In this document: positions 52,601 to 64,000 of the stretch, in pieces | Layout of the letters: each line of letters starts with the position of its first letter | Numbering within the stretch: position 1 is the stretch's first letter | Source of the DNA: Acanthosepion lycidas | Taxonomy: Eukaryota; Mollusca; Cephalopoda; Sepiida; Sepiidae | Length of the DNA: 64,000 nucleotides | Direction of reading: 5' to 3' | Assembly: GCA_963932145.1 (NCBI GenBank) | Contig: OZ010574.1 | Location: 64,449,878-64,513,877 of the forward strand | Program-made: the position numbers and the translations under genes | Notes under the pieces: model-generated | Database searches by the model: none | What the model saw: only the letters and a program-made list of their open reading frames with translations | Told to the model about the DNA's origin: nothing

Positions 52601-55437
52601 TTCAGTACTCTTTTCTTTGTTTCTGTTGCTTCATGTCATTTCTTCATCTGTAGGGAGATTGTCCAGCATTCATTGCCATATAGGAGGACTGATATTACAT
52701 AACAGTTCAGTACTCTTTTCTTTTTTTCTGTTGCTTCATGTCATTTCTTCATCTGTAGGGAGATTGTCCAGCATTCATTGCCATATAGGAGGACTGATAT
52801 TACATAACAGTTCAGTACTCTTTTCTTTGTTTCTGTTGCTTCATGTCATTTCTTCATCTGTAGGGAGATTGTCCAGCATTCATTGCCATATAGGAGGACT
52901 GATATTACATAACAGTTCAGTACTCTTTTCTTTGTTTCTGTTGCTTCATGTCATTTCTTCATCTGTAGGGAGATTGTCCAGCATTCATTGCCATATAGGA
53001 GGACTGATATTACATAACAGTTCAGTACTGTTTTCTTTGTTTCTGTTGCTTCATGTCATTTCTTCATCTGTAGGGAGATTGTCCAGCATTCATTGCCATA
53101 TAGGAGGACTGATATTACATAACAGTTCAGTACTGTTTTCTTTGTTTCTGTTGCTTCATGTCATTTCTTCATCTGTAGGGAGATTGTCCAGCATTCATTG
53201 CCATATAGGAGGACTGATATTACATAACAGTTCAGTACTCTTTTCTTTTTTTCTGTTGCTTCATGTCATTTCTTCATCTGTAGGGAGATTGTCCAGCATT
53301 CATTGCCATATAGGAGGACTGATATTACATAACAGTTCAGTACACTTTTCTTTGTTTCTGTTGCTTCATGTCATTTCTTCATCTGTGGGGAGATTTTCCA
53401 GCATTCACTGCCATATAGGAGGACTGATATTACATAACAGTTCAGCACTCTTTTCTTTGTTTCTGTTGCTTCATGTCTTTTCTTCATCTGTGGGGAGATT
53501 GTCCAGCATTCATTGCCATATAGGGGGACTGATATTATCTAACAGTTCAGTACACTTTTCTTTGTTTCTTTTGCTTCATGTCATTTCTTCATCTATGAGG
53601 AGATTGTCCAGCATTCACTGCCATATAGGGGGACTGATATTATATAACAGTTCAGTACTCTTTTCTTTGTTTCTGTTGCTTCATGTCATTTCTTCATCTG
53701 TAGGGAGATTGTCCAGCATTCATTGCCATATAGGGGGACTGATATTACATAACAGTTCAGTACTGTTTTCTTTGTTTCTGTTGCTTCATGTCTTTTCTTC
53801 ATCTGTGGGGAGATTGTCCAACATTCATTGCCATATAGGAGGACTGATATTATATAACAGTTCAGTACACTTTTCTTTGTTTCTGTTGCTTCATGTCATT
53901 TCTTCATCTGTAGGGAGATTGTCCAGCATTCATTGCCATATAGGGGGACTGATATTACATAACAGTTCAGTACTGTTTTCTTTGTTTCTGTTGCTTCATG
54001 TCTTTTCTTCATCTGTGGGGAGTTTGTCCAGCATTCACTGCCATATAGGAGGACTGATATTATATAACAGTTCAGTACTCTTTTCTTTGTTTCTGTTGCT
54101 TCATGTCATTTCTTCATCTGTAGGGAGATTGTCCAGCATTCATTGCCATATAGGGGGACTGATATTACATAACAGTTCAGTACTGTTTTCTTTGTTTCTG
54201 TTGCTTCATGTCTTTTCTTCATCTGTGGGGAGATTGTCCAACATTCATTGCCATATAGGAGGACTGATATTATATAACAGTTCAGTACTCTTTTCTTTGT
54301 TTCTGTTGCTTCATGTCATTTCTTCATCTGTCGGGAGATTGTCCAGCATTCATTGCCATATAGGAGGACTGATATTACATAACAGTTCAGTACTGTTTTC
54401 TTTGTTTCTGTTGCTTCATGTCATTTCTTCATCTGTAGGGAGATTGTCCAGCATTCATTGTCATATAGGAGGACTGATATTACATAACAGTTCAGTACTC
54501 TTTTCTTTGTTTCTGTTGCTTCATGTCATTTCTTCATCTGTAGGGAGATTGTCCAGCATTCATTGCCATAGAGGAGGACTGATATTACATAACAGTTCAG
54601 TACTCTTTTCTTTGTTTCTGTTGCTTCATGTCATTTCTTCATCTGTAGGGAGATTGTCCAGCATTCATTGCCATATAGGAGGACTGATATTACATAACAG
54701 TTCAGTACTCTTTTCTTTTTTTCTGTTGCTTCATGTCATTTCTTCATCTGTAGGGAGATTGTCCAGCATTCATTGCCATATAGGAGGACTGATATTACAT
54801 AACAGTTCAGTACTCTTTTCTTTGTTTCTGTTGCTTCATGTCATTTCTTCATCTGTAGGGAGATTGTCCAGCATTCATTGCCATATAGGAGGACTGATAT
54901 TACATAACAGTTCAGTACTCTTTTCTTTGTTTCTGTTGCTTCATGTCATTTCTTCATCTGTAGGGAGATTGTCCAGCATTCATTGCCATATAGGAGGACT
55001 GATATTACATAACAGTTCAGTACTGTTTTCTTTGTTTCTGTTGCTTCATGTCATTTCTTCATCTGTAGGGAGATTGTCCAGCATTCATTGCCATATAGGA
55101 GGACTGATATTACATAACAGTTCAGTACTGTTTTCTTTGTTTCTGTTGCTTCATGTCATTTCTTCATCTGTAGGGAGATTGTCCAGCATTCATTGCCATA
55201 TAGGAGGACTGATATTACATAACAGTTCAGTACTCTTTTCTTTTTTTCTGTTGCTTCATGTCATTTCTTCATCTGTAGGGAGATTGTCCAGCATTCATTG
55301 CCATATAGGAGGACTGATATTACATAACAGTTCAGTACACTTTTCTTTGTTTCTGTTGCTTCATGTCATTTCTTCATCTGTGGGGAGATTGTCCAGCATT
55401 CACTGCCATATAGGAGGACTGATATTACATAACAGTT
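46513..55437. repeat. 19-unit (1,995-bp) higher-order repeat in a 47-unit super-repeat
   Basis: CAGCACTC marks 46,513, 48,508, 50,503, 51,448, 53,443 and 55,438: spacing 1,995, 1,995, 945, 1,995 and 1,995 bp. Each full copy has the same 19-unit order, including the GTCATATAGG, CATAGAGG and TTTTTTTCTG variants. The order 19+19+9 equals 47 units (4,935 bp), and a private GAGATTTTCC change occurs at 48,458 and 53,393, exactly 4,935 bp apart. So the 19-mer amplified first and a 47-unit block containing it was then duplicated. Copies are almost identical, indicating recent amplification or assembly-level copying. Confidence 0.88.
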
Positions 55438-56219
55438 CAGCACTCTTTTCTTTGTTTCTGTTGCTTCATGTCTTTTCTTCATCTGTGGGGAGATTGTCCA
55501 GCATTCATTGCCATATAGGGGGACTGATATTATCTAACAGTTCAGTACACTTTTCTTTGTTTCTTTTGCTTCATGTCATTTCTTCATCTATGAGGAGATT
55601 GTCCAGCATTCACTGCCATATAGGAGGACTGATATTATCTAACAGTTCAGTACTCTTTTCTTTGTTTCATTTGCTTCATGTCATTTCTTCATCTATGAGG
55701 AGATTGTCCAGCATTCACTGCCATATAGGAGGACTGATATTACATAACAGTTCAGTACTCTTTTCTTTGTTTCTGTTGCTTCATGTCATTTCTTCATCTG
55801 TGGGGAGATTGTCCAACATTCATTGCCATATAGGAGGACTGATATTATATAACAGTTCAGTACTCTTTTCTTTGTTTCTGTTGCTTCATGTCATTTCTTC
55901 ATCTGTAGGGAGATTGTCCAGCATTCATTGCCATATAGGGGGACTGATATTACATAACAGTTCAGTACTGTTTTCTTTGTTTCTGTTGCTTCATGTCTTT
56001 TCTTCATCTGTGGGGAGATTGTCCAGCATTCATTGCCATATAGGAGGACTGATATTATATAACAGTTCAGTACTGTTTTCTTTGTTTCTGTTGCTTCATG
56101 TCATTTCTTCATCTGTAGGGAGATTGTCCAGCATTCATTGCCATATAGGGGGACTGATATTATATAACAGTTCAGTACTCTTTTCTTTGTTTCTGTTGCT
56201 TCATGTCATTTCTTCATCT

Positions 56220-58716
56220 GTAGGGAGATTGTCCAGCATTCATTGCCATATAGGGGGACTGATATTACATAACAGTTCAGTACTGTTTTCTTTGTTTCTG
56301 TTGCTTCATGTCTTTTCTTCATCTGTGGGGAGATTGTCCAACATTCATTGCCATATAGGAGGACTGATATTATATAACAGTTCAGTACTCTTTTCTTTGT
56401 TTCTGTTGCTTCATGTCATTTCTTCATCTGTAGGGAGATTGTCCAGCATTCATTGCCATATATGGGGACTGATATTACATAACAGTTCAGTACTGTTTTC
56501 TTTGTTTCTGTTGCTTCATGTCTTTTCTTCATCTGTGGGGAGTTTGTCCAGCATTCACTGCCATATACGAGGACTGATATTATATAACAGTTCAGTACTC
56601 TTTTCTTTGTTTCTGTTGCTTCATGTCATTTCTTCATCTGTAGGGAGATTGTCCAGCATTCATTGCCATATAGGGGGACTGATATTACATAACAGTTCAG
56701 TACTGTTTTCTTTGTTTCTGTTGCTTCATGTCTTTTCTTCATCTGTGGGGAGATTGTCCAACATTCATTGCCATATAGGAGGACTGATATTATATAACAG
56801 TTCAGTACTCTTTTCTTTGTTTCTGTTGCTTCATGTCATTTCTTCATCTGTCGGGAGATTGTCCAGCATTCACTGCCATATAGGAGGACTGATATTACAT
56901 AACAGTTCAGTACTGTTTTCTTTGTTTCTGTTGCTTCATGTCATTTCTTCATCTGTAGGGAGATTGTCCAGCATTCATTGTCATATAGGAGGACTGATAT
57001 TACATAACAGTTCAGTACTCTTTTCTTTGTTTCTGTTGCTTCATGTCATTTCTTCATCTGTAGGGAGATTGTCCAGCATTCATTGCCATATAGGAGGACT
57101 GATATTACATAACAGTTCAGTACTCTTTTCTTTGTTTCTGTTACTTCATGTCATTTCTTCATCTGTAGGGAGATTGTCCAGCATTCATTGCCATATAGGA
57201 GGACTGATATTACATAACAGTTCAGTACTCTTTTCTTTTTTTCTGTTGCTTCATGTCATTTCTTCATCTGTAGGGAGATTGTCCAGCATTCATTGCCATA
57301 TAGGAGGACTGATATTACCTAACAGTTCAGTACTCTTTTCTTTGTTTCTGTTGCTTCATGTCATTTCTTCATCTGTAGGGAGATTGTCCAGCATTCATTG
57401 CCATATAGGAGGACTGATATTACATAACAGTTCAGTACTCTTTTCTTTGTTTCTGTTGCTTCATGTCATTTCTTCATCTGTAGGGAGATTGTCCAGCATT
57501 CATTGCCATATAGGAGGACTGATATTACATAACAGTTCAGTACTGTTTTCTTTGTTTCTGTTGCTTCATGTCTTTTCTTCATCTGTGGGGAGATTGTCCA
57601 ACATTCATTGCCATATAGGAGGACTGATATTATATAACAGTTCAGTACTCTTTTCTTTGTTTCTGTTGCTTCATGTCTTTTCTTCATCTGTGGGGAGATT
57701 GTCCAGCATTCACTGCCATATAGGAGGACTGATATTATATAACAGTTCAGTACTCTTTTCTTTGTTTCTGTTGCTTCATGTCATTTCTTCATCTGTAGGG
57801 AGATTGTCCAGCATTCATTGCCATATAGGGGGACTGATATTACATAACAGTTCAGTACTGTTTTCTTTGTTTCTGTTGCTTCATGTCTTTTCTTTATCTG
57901 TGGGGAGATTGTCCAGCATTCATTGCCATATAGGGGGACTGATATTATCTAACAGTTCAGTACTCTTTTCTTTGTTTCTGTTGCTTCATGTCATTTCTTC
58001 ATCTATAAGGAGATTGTCCAGCATTCACTGCCATATAGGGGGACTGATATTATCTAACAGTTCAGTACTCTTTTCTTTGTTTCTGTTGCTTCATGTCATT
58101 TCTTCATCTGTCGGGAGATTGTCCAGCATTCATTTCCATATAGGGGGACTGATATTATCTAACACTTCAGTACTCTTTTCTTTGTTTCTGTTGCTTCATG
58201 TCATTTCTTCATCTATGAGGAGATTGTCCAGCATTCACTGCCATATAGGAGGACTGATATTACATAACAGTTCAGTACTCTTTTCTTTGTTTCTGTTGCT
58301 TCATGTCTTTTCTTCATCTGTGGGGAGATTGTCCAGCATTCATTGCCATATAGGGGGACTGATATTATCTAACAGTTCAGTACTCTTTTCTTTGTTTCTG
58401 TTGCTTCATGTCATTTCTTCATCTGTCAGGAGATTGCCCAGCATTCACTGCTATATGGGAGGACTGATATTATCTAACAGTTCAGTACTCTTTTCTTTGT
58501 TTCTGTTGCTTCATGTCTTTTCTTCATCTGTGGGAAGATTGTCCAGCATTCATTGCCATATAGGGGCACTGATATTATCTAACAGTTCTGTACTCTTTTC
58601 TTTGTTTCTGTTGCTTCTTGTCATTTCTTCATCTGTCGGGAGATTGTCCAGCATTCATTGCCATATAGGGGGACACATATTATCTAACACTCCAGTACTC
58701 TTTTCTTTGTTTCTGT
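56220..58716. repeat. 24-unit block, copy 1 (offset 3,361 bp)
   Basis: Collinear with about 59,581-62,077. Shared rare variants are TATATGGGGAC (56,461 and 59,822), TATACGAGG (56,567 and 59,928), TTACTTCATG (57,141 and 60,502) and CTTTATCTG (57,892 and 61,253), all 3,361 bp apart. Ends with the +1 unit at 58,717. Confidence 0.82.
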
Positions 58717-58793
58717 GTGCTTCATGTCATTTCTTTATCTGTGGGGAGATTGTCCAGCATTCATTGCCATATAGGGGGACTGATATTATCTAA
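57866..58793. repeat. +1-bp cassette, copy 3
   Basis: Same diagnostic series as 29,830-30,760, with a few own changes (GGACACATATT, CTATATGGG). The extra base at 58,717 ends the longest + open frame of the window. Confidence 0.85.
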
Positions 58794-59580
58794 CAGTTCA
58801 GTACTCTTTTCTTTGTTTCTGTTGCTTCATGTCATTTCTTCATCTATAAGGAGATTGTCCAGCATTCACTGCCATATAGGGGGACTGATATTATCTAACA
58901 GTTCAGTACTGTTTTCTTTGTTTCTGTTGCTTCATGTCATTTCTTCATCTGTAGGGAGATTGTCCAGCATTCATTGCCATATAGGAGGACTGATATTACA
59001 TAACAGTTCAGTACTCTTTTCTTTTTTTCTGTTGCTTCATGTCATTTCTTCATCTGTAGGGAGATTGTCCAACATTCATTGCCATATAGGAGGACTGATA
59101 TTATATAACAGTTCAGTACTCTTTTCTTTGTTTCTGTTGCTTCATGTCATTTCTTCATCTGTAGGGAGATTGTCCAGCATTCATTGCCATATAGGGGGAC
59201 TGATATTACATAACAGTTCAGTACTGTTTTCTTTGTTTCTGTTGCTTCATGTCTTTTCTTCATCTGTGGGGAGATTGTCCAGCATTCATTGCCATATAGG
59301 AGGACTGATATTATATAACAGTTCAGTACTGTTTTCTTTGTTTCTGTTGCTTCATGTCATTTCTTCATCTGTAGGGAGATTGTCCAGCATTCATTGCCAT
59401 ATAGGGGGACTGATATTATATCACAGTTCAGTACTGTTTTCTTTGTTTCTGTTGCTTCATGTCTTTTCTTCATCTGTGGGGAGATTGTCCAACATTCATT
59501 GCCATATAGGAGGACTGATATTATATAACAGTTCAGTACTCTTTTCTTTGTTTCTGTTGCTTCATGTCATTTCTTCATCT

Positions 59581-62077
59581 GTAGGGAGATTGTCCAGCAT
59601 TCATTGCCATATAGGGGGACTGATATTACATAACAGTTCAGTACTGTTTTCTTTGTTTCTATTGCTTCATGTCTTTTCTTCATCTGTGGGGAGATTGTCC
59701 AACATTCATTGCCATATAGGAGGACTGATATTATATAACAGTTCAGTACTCTTTTCTTTGTTTCTGTTGCTTCATGTCATTTCTTCATCTGTAGGGAGAT
59801 TGTCCAGCATTCATTGCCATATATGGGGACTGATATTACATAACAGTTCAGTACTGTTTTCTTTGTTTCTGTTGCTTCATGTCTTTTCTTCATCTGTGGG
59901 GAGTTTGTCCAGCATTCACTGCCATATACGAGGACTGATATTATATAACAGTTCAGTACTCTTTTCTTTGTTTCTGTTGCTTCATGTCATTTCTTCATCT
60001 GTAGGGAGATTGTCCAGCATTCATTGCCATATAGGGGGACTGATATTACATAACAGTTCAGTACTGTTTTCTTTGTTTCTGTTGCTTCATGTCTTTTCTT
60101 CATCTGTGGGGAGATTGTCCAACATTCATTGCCATATAGGAGGACTGATATTATATAACAGTTCAGTACTCTTTTCTTTGTTTCTGTTGCTTCATGTCAT
60201 TTCTTCATCTGTCGGGAGATTGTCCAGCATTCAGTGCCATATAGGAGGACTGATATTACATAACAGTTCAGTACTGTTTTCTTTGTTTCTGTTGCTTCAT
60301 GTCATTTCTTCATCTGTAGGGAGATTGTCCAGCATTCATTGTCATATAGGAGGACTGATATTACATAACAGTTCAGTACTCTTTTCTTTGTTTCTGTTGC
60401 TTCATGTTATTTCTTCATCTGTAGGGAGATTGTCCAGCATTCATTGCCATATAGGAGGACTGATATTACATAACAGTTCAGTACTCTTTTCTTTGTTTCT
60501 GTTACTTCATGTCATTTCTTCATCTGTAGGGAGATTGTCCAGCATTCATTGCCATATAGGAGGACTGATATTACATAACAGTTCAGTACTCTTTTCTTTT
60601 TTTCTGTTGCTTCATGTCATTTCTTCATCTGTAGGGAGATTGTCCAGCATTCATTGCCATATAGGAGGACTGATATTACCTAACAGTTCAGTACTCTTTT
60701 CTTTGTTTCTGTTGCTTCATGTCATTTCTTCATCTGTAGGGAGATTGTCCAGCATTCATTGCCATATAGGAGGACTGATATTACATAACAGTTCAGTACT
60801 CTTTTCTTTGTTTCTGTTGCTTCATGTCATTTCTTCATCTGTAGGGAGATTGTCCAGCATTCATTGCCATATAGGAGGACTGATATTACATAACAGTTCA
60901 GTACTGTTTTCTTTGTTTCTGTTGCTTCATGTCTTTTCTTCATCTGTGGGGAGATTGTTCAACATTCATTGCCATATAGGAGGACTGATATTATATAACA
61001 GTTCAGTACTCTTTTCTTTGTTTCTGTTGCTTCATGTCTTTTCTTCATCTGTGGGGAGATTGTCCAGCATTCACTGCCATATAGGAGGACTGATATTATA
61101 TAACAGTTCAGTACTCTTTTCTTTGTTTCTGTTGCTTCATGTCATTTCTTCATCTGTAGGGAGATTGTCCAGCATTCATTGCCATATAGGGGGACTGATA
61201 TTACATAACAGTTCAGTACTGTTTTCTTTGTTTCTGTTGCTTCATGTCTTTTCTTTATCTGTGGGGAGATTGTCCAGCATTCATTGCCATATAGGGGGAC
61301 TGATATTATCTAACAGTTCAGTACTCTTTTCTTTGTTTCTGTTGCTTCATGTCATTTCTTCATCTATAAGGAGATTGTCCAGCATTCACTGCCATATAGG
61401 GGGACTGATATTATCTAACAGTTCAGTACTCTTTTCTTTGTTTCTGTTGCTTCATGTCATTTCTTCATCTGTCGGGAGATTGTCCAGCATTCATTTCCAT
61501 ATAGGGGGACTGATATTATCTAACACTTCAGTACTCTTTTCTTTGTTTCTGTTGCTTCATGTCATTTCTTCATCTATGAGGAGATTGTCCAGCATTCACT
61601 GCCATATAGGAGGACTGATATTACATAACAGTTCAGTACTCTTTTCTTTGTTTCTGTTGCTTCATGTCTTTTCTTCATCTGTGGGGAGATTGTCCAGCAT
61701 TCATTGCCATATAGGGGGACTGATATTATCTAACAGTTCAGTACTCTTTTCTTTGTTTCTGTTGCTTCATGTCATTTCTTCATCTGTCAGGAGATTGCCC
61801 AGCATTCACTGCCATATGGGAGGACTGATATTATCTAACAGTTCAGTACTCTTTTCTTTGTTTCTGTTGCTTCATGTCTTTTCTTCATCTGTGGGAAGAT
61901 TGTCCAGCATTCATTGCCATATAGGGGCACTGATATTATCTAACAGTTCTGTACTCTTTTCTTTGTTTCTGTTGCTTCTTGTCATTTCTTCATCTGTCGG
62001 GAGATTGTCCAGCATTCATTGCCATATAGGGGGACAGATATTATCTAACACTCCAGTACTCTTTTCTTTGTTTCTGT
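59581..62077. repeat. 24-unit block, copy 2 (offset 3,361 bp)
   Basis: Second copy of 56,220-58,716. Private differences include TTGTTCAAC near 60,957 and TCAGTGCC near 60,233. Confidence 0.82.
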
Positions 62078-62154
62078 GTGCTTCATGTCATTTCTTCATC
62101 TGTGGGGAGATTGTCCAGCATTCATTGCCATATAGGGGGACTGATATTATCTAA
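61227..62154. repeat. +1-bp cassette, copy 4
   Basis: Fourth complete copy of the cassette; +1 unit at 62,078. It is followed by the same TTGCTTCGTGTC unit that follows copies 1 and 2, but not copy 3. Confidence 0.85.
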
Positions 62155-64000
62155 CAGTTCAGTACTCTTTTCTTTGTTTCATTTGCTTCATGTCATTTCT
62201 TCATCTATGAGGAGATTGTCCAGCATTCACTGCCATATAGGAGGACTGATATTACATAACAGTTCAGTACTCTTTTCTTTGTTTCTGTTGCTTCGTGTCA
62301 TTTCTTCATCTGTCGGGAGATTGTCCAACATTCATTGCCATATAGGAGGACTGATATTATATAACAGTTCAGTACTCTTTTCTTTGTTTCTGTTGCTTCA
62401 TGTCATTTCTTCATCTGTAGGGAGATTGTCCAGCATTCATTGCCATATAGGGGGACTGATATTACATAACAGTTCAGTACTGTTTTCTTTGTTTCTGTTG
62501 CTTCATGTCTTTTCTTCATCTGTGGGGAGATTGTCCAGCATTCATTGCCATATAGGAGGACTGATATTATATAACAGTTCAGTACTGTTTTCTTTGTTTC
62601 TGTTGCTTCATGTCATTTCTTCATCTGTAGGGAGATTGTCCAGCATTCATTGCCATATATGGGGACTGATATTACATAACAGTTCAGTACTGTTTTCTTT
62701 GTTTCTGTTGCTTCATGTCTTTTCTTCATCTGTGGGGAGATTGTCCAACATTCATTGCCATATAGGAGGACTGATATTATATAACAGTTCAGTACTCTTT
62801 TCTTTGTTTCTGTTGCTTCATGTCATTTCTTCATCTGTAGGGAGATTGTCCAGCATTCATTGCCATATAGGGGGACTGATATTACATAACAGTTCAGTAC
62901 TGTTTTCTTTGTTTCTGTTGCTTCATGTCTTTTCTTCATCTGTGGGGAGTTTGTCCAGCATTCACTGCCATATAGGAGGACTGATATTATATAACAGTTC
63001 AGTACTCTTTTCTTTGTTTCTGTTGCTTCATGTCTTTTCTTCATCTGTGGGGAGATTGTCCAACATTCATTGCCATATAGGAGGACTGATATTATATAAC
63101 AGTTCAGTACTCTTTTCTTTGTTTCTGTTGCTTCATGTCATTTCTTCATCTGTCGGGAGATTGTCCAGCATTCATTGCCATATAGGAGGACTGATATTAC
63201 ATAACAGTTCAGTACTGTTTTCTTTGTTTCTGTTGCTTCATGTCATTTCTTCATCTGTAGGGAGATTGTCCAGCATTCATTGTCATATAGGAGGACTGAT
63301 ATTACATAACAGTTCAGTACTCTTTTCTTTGTTTCTGTTGCTTCATGTCATTTCTTCATCTGTAGGGAGATTGTCCAGCATTCATTGCCATATAGGAGGA
63401 CTGATATTACATAACAGTTCAGTACTCTTTTCTTTGTTTCTGTTGCTTCATGTCATTTCTTCATCTGTAGGGAGATTGTCCAGCATTCATTGCCATATAG
63501 GAGGACTGATATTACATAACAGTTCAGTACTCTTTTCTTTTTTTCTGTTGCTTCATGTCATTTCTTCATCTGTAGGGAGATTGTCCAGCATTCATTGCCA
63601 TATGGGAGGACTGATATTACATAACAGTTCAGTACTCTTTTCTTTGTTTCTGCTGCTTCATGTCATTTCTTCATCTGTAGGGAGATTGTCCAGCATTCAT
63701 TGCCATATAGGAGGACTGATATTACATAACAGTTCAGTACTCTTTTCTTTGTTTCTGTTGCTTCATGTCATTTCTTCATCTGTAGGGAGATTGTCCAGCA
63801 TTCATTGCCATATAGGAGGACTGATATTACATAACAGTTCAGTACTGTTTTCTTTGTTTCTGTTGCTTCATGTCATTTCTTCATCTGTAGGGAGATTGTC
63901 CAGCATTCATTGCCATATAGGAGGACTGATATTACATAACAGTTCAGTACTGTTTTCTTTGTTTCTGTTGCTTCATGTCATTTCTTCATCTGTAGGGAGA
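62155..64000. repeat. Right end of the window, array continues
   Basis: About 17.5 more units, mainly ACATAAC and ATATAAC types, in the same order as the start of the core blocks after other +1 cassettes. No boundary, flanking gene or unit decay is visible, so the array extends beyond the window. Confidence 0.85.

Larger units (their letters stand above)
1460..64000 (-). repeat. 105-bp satellite array derived from an RT coding segment
   Basis: About 595 head-to-tail units with a 105-bp period (for example CCAGC at 1,576 and 1,681). Unit landmarks in + order are GGGAGATTGTCCAGC, ATTCATTGCCATATAGG, GGACTGATATTA, AACAGTTCAGTACTC, TTTTCTTTGTTTCTG, TTGCTTCATGTC and TTTCTTCATCTGT. On the minus strand a unit encodes 35 residues with KKRVLNCYIIS, VLLYGNECWTIS and QMKKRHEATE, which match the region immediately C-terminal to the RT core in RTE-like elements. 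Variable sites define subtypes: TCT, ACA or ATA before AAC; CAT or CTT in the CATGTC-A/T-TTTC stretch; and CTGTGG, CTGTAG, CTGTCG or CTATGA before GGAGA. TCTAAC puts TAG, and CATTTCTTC puts TGA, into the RT frame. The array is truncated by the right window edge. No gene is supported inside it. Confidence 0.97.

Noticed and set aside
1460-64000. CRISPR array
   Set aside because: There are no unique spacers; the whole 105 bp repeats. The unit length, LINE homology and flanking SINE are eukaryotic features.
1460-64000. Centromeric satellite identity (CENP-B box)
   Set aside because: I see no sequence resembling the CENP-B box in the unit. Higher-order structure alone does not establish a centromere, so function is left open.

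Overview
The window is eukaryotic, almost certainly animal, repetitive DNA. I find no intact functional gene. About 98% of it (1,460 to the right edge, roughly 595 units) is one tandem array with a 105-bp unit, about 37% GC and T-rich on the + strand. The array runs off the right end. The first 1.46 kb is the left flank and holds remnants of at least three retroelements.

The main result is the origin of the unit. Read on the minus strand, one 105-bp unit encodes 35 residues containing SVLLYGNECWTIS and QMKKRHEATE. These match the conserved stretch just after the reverse-transcriptase core of RTE/BovB-like non-LTR retrotransposons. The flank at 966-1061 (minus) carries the residues that normally follow (KRHEAT, then FYRRMLRIPWTKY). 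The array therefore looks like an in-place tandem amplification of a 35-codon piece of a retrotransposon ORF, with the rest of the donor still attached at the left edge. That junction is split by a later insertion (1,060-1,453) of a different, 5'-truncated LINE, flanked by the 6-bp target duplication ATCTTT and with a short A-tail. Further left lies a tRNA-derived SINE (458-788, minus) with A and B boxes and an 11-bp target duplication. Its 3' module is repeated beside the donor remnant.

Array layout. 1.46-6.5 kb: diverged edge, mostly units with TCTAAC, with a 6-unit tandem duplication. 5.8-9.6 kb: three copies of a block of 9, 16 and 12 units. 6.6-17.0 kb: twelve 110-bp units carrying a 5-bp insertion. 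17.0-58.8 kb: a homogenised core with almost no length change. The core includes a 4.0-kb block present twice (about 23.96 and 42.65 kb) and a 19-unit (1,995-bp) higher-order repeat at 46.5-55.4 kb nested in a 47-unit (4,935-bp) super-repeat. A cassette ending in a +1-bp unit recurs near 30.7, 36.2, 58.7 and 62.1 kb.

Because 105 = 3 x 35 and one + frame has no stop in the consensus, very long open frames appear (up to 6,818 codons at 38,337-58,793). I read these as by-products of the repeat, not genes. The organism cannot be named from this. The retroelement families and tRNA-SINE suit an animal; cephalopod molluscs or cartilaginous/lobe-finned fishes are plausible from memory of similar elements, but this is a weak inference.
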